From positions 1-64,000 of the forward strand of contig BSDZ01000054.1 of NCBI GenBank assembly GCA_030268105.1: a stretch of 64,000 bases of DNA, given 5' to 3'. This document shows, in pieces, positions 63,001 to 64,000 of the stretch. The notes below the pieces were generated by a model. The model worked only from the letters and a program-made list of their open reading frames with translations, was not told the DNA's origin and made no database searches. Every line of letters starts with the position of its first letter. Positions within the stretch are counted from its first letter, which is position 1. The DNA comes from Volvox africanus. Taxonomy: Eukaryota > Chlorophyta > Chlorophyceae > Chlamydomonadales > Volvocaceae. The translations under genes were made by a program, and so were the position numbers.

Positions 63001-63732
63001 CCATGAGCTGCTGGACTTTATGGATCTGGACGAGCAACAGGAACAGGTGAGATAGAACAAGGCCTGCCTGGTATGGGCAGTTCCCGCCCGTCTGACTATC
63101 CTTCTTGCCGCGTTATTCTGCTGCTTGAATGGTCGGGATGGTCGAGGATGTGGCCCACGATTGTTAGTTAGTTATTACCTCCCTACTTGACGGAACAACA
63201 GAACAACGCAGCAGAAGCCTTACTGAGTTTTAGCTTCTTGGTGGTTTTTCATTAATGATGTGGATCTGTGGTGTTCACGGTTTTAGGTCGCCAAGCCCTT
63301 ACATGGTCTGAATGCGTGTGTGGTTGTCTGGCGCCGTGCGTGGTCGGACAGGGTCCGGATGCAACGGCGGTGGCGGCAGCAACGGCGGCGGCGGGAGGCA
63401 ACTCGAAAGGCGGCGGCCGTTCCGAGGGCGCCAGCGGCGGCGTCAGCAGGAAGTCCAGCCACCAGGCTGGCAGTAGCGCGCGTGGAGGCTCAGGCTCCGA
63501 AAAGGAGGCAGCTGACGCAACTCCGTTCTTCTGTCTCAAAGAGACGAACGGCCTCGCCACGCAGGTGCTGCCGCCGCAGCTGTTCATGAGCCGCAACACC
63601 AAAGTGGTCATCTCGTAAGTTGTGCGACAAAGAGCAGCCTGAAGCGGCGCAGCATTACATTTGGCCGTCATCCTATTTAGGGGCACGGAGCCAGGTGCTG
63701 AGAGCGGGGATGGGGAGGGCAACGGAAGTATG
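56914..63732 (+). CDS. Continuous multi-exon gene, product unrecognised (12 exons, incomplete at both ends)
   Basis: The model was built by following acceptors, donors and reading phase. Exons: 56914-57062, 57191-57298, 57406-57716, 58111-58192, 58864-58952, 59257-59750, 60091-60646, 61454-61856, 62281-62487, 62908-63046, 63352-63614 and 63681-63732. Introns are 66 to 807 bp, all GT...AG, several with textbook GTAAGT/GTGAGG donors and pyrimidine-rich acceptors. Phase agrees at all 11 junctions, although the exon 6 and exon 7 donors were chosen partly for phase. The result is about 950 codons without a stop. The protein is acidic and low in complexity, with Ala, Gly/Ser and Gln/Glu tracts, acidic-hydrophobic patches and one Cys cluster in exon 7. 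I do not recognise a family. Such patches occur in transcriptional regulators, but that is inference. The start is unresolved: exon 1 has an acceptor, an internal ATG lies at 56971, and a possible earlier exon starts at ATG 56565. The last exon likely continues past the window. Confidence 0.6.
57406..57716 (+). CDS. Exon 3, acidic
   Basis: Joins exon 2 (ending QMEDDVYE) after TTCCGCAG. It contains a Met run (four Met, two in copy 1), GQIEDLDDLELLEPLERQEG and EDDEEENLLMLS, then APPSFKKDGSGAG at the donor GTGCGT. Strong acidic bias and an uninterrupted frame support coding. Confidence 0.7.
58864..58952 (+). CDS. Exon 5, Asp-rich
   Basis: Preceded by a long pyrimidine tract and GATTAG, and ended by TTCG|GTAAGT. 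It encodes NDDEVFEAPDLRVLLNDDDD and an aromatic end. Exon 4 (58111-58192, Gly/Arg-rich, AKGGRVRGAAG) joins it in phase 2. Confidence 0.7.
59257..59750 (+). CDS. Exon 6, poly-Ala then acidic
   Basis: Starts after CTACTACAG with an Ala/Thr tract, then Ser/Thr/Gly-rich sequence, then NEMREMEDSEMHFAEELPTD and LHFLSDFTPEDAQQQ, then Pro-rich sequence. There are two donors: GACG|GTAATA at 59706, phase 1, or GAT|GTAAAT at 59750, phase 0. Only the second matches the long open frame of exon 7. Confidence 0.65.
60091..60646 (+). CDS. Exon 7 with a Cys cluster
   Basis: The frame opens exactly after the acceptor GTTCTTAG and stays open to 60711. Near the start it reads AYWCRSAGAYCNKGSCKRCS and then a further Cys (FFPC), giving spacing C-x6-C-x4-C-x2-C-x8-C. 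That could bind metal but matches no finger I can name. It is followed by a Gly/Ala-rich region and an acidic DEVVEDVEEEDVEG patch. The donor G|GTGGGT at 60647 is the least certain in the model. Confidence 0.6.
61454..61856 (+). CDS. Exon 8, spanning the repeat/single-copy boundary
   Basis: Starts after GATGCTTAG. It is Gln/Glu-rich (QQRKEQHQQQGTTAAEDEGE). The repeat ends at 61616, and the same frame continues in single-copy DNA with a charged, probably helical stretch (ERLIDMERRVKEQDLEASEG) and an acidic end (QTEDDIDDIEME) before AAAG|GTCGGT. Its frame crosses the boundary unbroken, the best evidence that copy 6 is the original locus. Confidence 0.7.
62281..62487 (+). CDS. Exon 9, Ser/Gly/Glu-rich
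   Basis: Follows CTTACATACAG. It includes GLTSLGLLAGSSQGPPTAGK and SGSDESSLGRETEDEVMAKE. The donor is TATAG|GTGAGG. If it is not spliced, TGA follows at once (62489-62491), with AATAAA hexamers about 70 bp on. An alternative 3' end here is therefore possible. Confidence 0.65.
62558..62580 (+). promoter_or_regulatory. AATAAA cluster, possible polyadenylation signal
   Basis: Four overlapping AATAAA hexamers in an AAAT tandem repeat, 67 bp past a potential stop in unspliced exon 9. They could serve alternative polyadenylation or simply be a microsatellite within intron 9. Confidence 0.35.
62908..63046 (+). CDS. Exon 10, acidic-hydrophobic
   Basis: Follows CACATGCAG. PKKRMFGTGALEDLLPAIDE and then HFDHELLDFMDLDEQQEQ end at CAG|GTGAGA, phase 0. 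The LLDFMDLDE segment has the mixed acidic and bulky-hydrophobic look of activation regions (inference). Confidence 0.65.
63352..63614 (+). CDS. Exon 11, Ala/Gly/Ser-rich
   Basis: Follows GGTCGGACAG, in phase 0 with exon 10. A low-complexity Ala/Gly/Ser region is followed by an ordered-looking segment, ATPFFCLKETNGLATQVLPP and QLFMSRNTKVVIS, ending at ATCTC|GTAAGT. Exon 12 (63681-63732) follows a 66-bp intron with an acidic Gly-rich stretch. Its donor is unclear, and the frame stops soon after if unspliced. Confidence 0.65.
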
Positions 63733-64000
63733 GTATGGTACTGTCCCTGACTATCCTCCACGCGCGGAAGGTCCTTGGATTGTTCGGTGCTATCCTGAGG
63801 TGATGACAGCGACCATGGAAAGCTAGAGCCTTACAAGCAAGCTATATTTTGGTAATTACCTTACCATTGTCGGTATGCCGTAGCGAGTGTCGCTCTCATA
63901 CCTTGCTTGCATTTGCACCTGGGGAAGCCGCCGTTGCGGGAGAGAGAGATATCTCGCTGCTATACGTGACTGCTGTCTCACATCATCATTTTCCACTTCG
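63733..64000. other. Right edge, no feature assigned
   Basis: Probably intron sequence after exon 12. It contains several possible acceptors but no exon whose phase could be checked before the window ends. Confidence 0.3.

Noticed and set aside
63550..63720. IPT/TIG-like domain from TKVVISG in exon 11
   Set aside because: A single short resemblance. The rest of the fold's pattern is not visible before the window ends.
63252..63761. 169-codon minus-strand frame
   Set aside because: Antisense to exons 11-12, whose phase continuity supports the plus strand.

Overview
This window is eukaryotic nuclear DNA. It has no bacterial gene organisation. The coding signal at the right end comes in short exons joined through GT...AG introns with pyrimidine-rich acceptors, and the rest is satellite and large tandem repeats. 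The GGGAGGGAGG-rich low-complexity DNA, compact genes with introns of about 70 to 800 bp, and GC-rich exons with AT-richer introns would fit a microalgal or other protist genome, for example a eustigmatophyte stramenopile. That placement is an impression, not a sequence match.

Layout from left to right. (1) About 1-8198: a tandem array of roughly 51 units of 160 or 163 bp, open at the left edge. It is rich in GGGA/GGAA on the + strand and carries a strong 5' splice-site sequence on the - strand of every unit. (2) 8199-18826: 7.9 copies of a 1344-bp satellite. Each unit contains two truncated relatives of the 160-bp satellite and the remains of a minus-strand, intron-bearing, Thr/Ala/Pro-rich coding region with preserved splice sites and reading phases. 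(3) 18631-61616: six tandem copies of a large unit. Copies 1 and 2 are about 8.9 kb (a 'head' of about 1.95 kb plus a 'core' of about 6.96 kb), copies 3 and 4 are core only (6958 bp), copy 5 is truncated on its right, and copy 6 is truncated on its left. (4) 61617-64000: single-copy sequence.

The core carries the 5' part of a plus-strand, multi-exon gene. By tracing exon phases I reconstruct one gene from 56914 to at least 63732, with 12 exons and about 950 codons in the window. It continues uninterrupted from repeat copy 6 into the single-copy flank. Copies 1-4 contain exons 1-7 and the first 163 nt of exon 8, which then runs in frame into foreign sequence and stops about 55 codons later. 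Copy 5 contains exons 1-7 only. The locus is therefore a nested amplification of a gene fragment next to one continuous copy of that gene. The predicted protein is acidic, low in complexity and unrecognised. Short acidic-hydrophobic segments and a Cys cluster suggest, weakly, a regulatory or nucleic-acid-associated protein.

Copies 2-6 look almost identical to each other and copy 1 carries a few private differences, so the large-unit amplification is recent or kept uniform by exchange. Both satellites also show higher-order duplication. A subtelomeric or other heterochromatin-edge location is plausible but not shown, since only a single TTTAGGG motif per core copy was seen.
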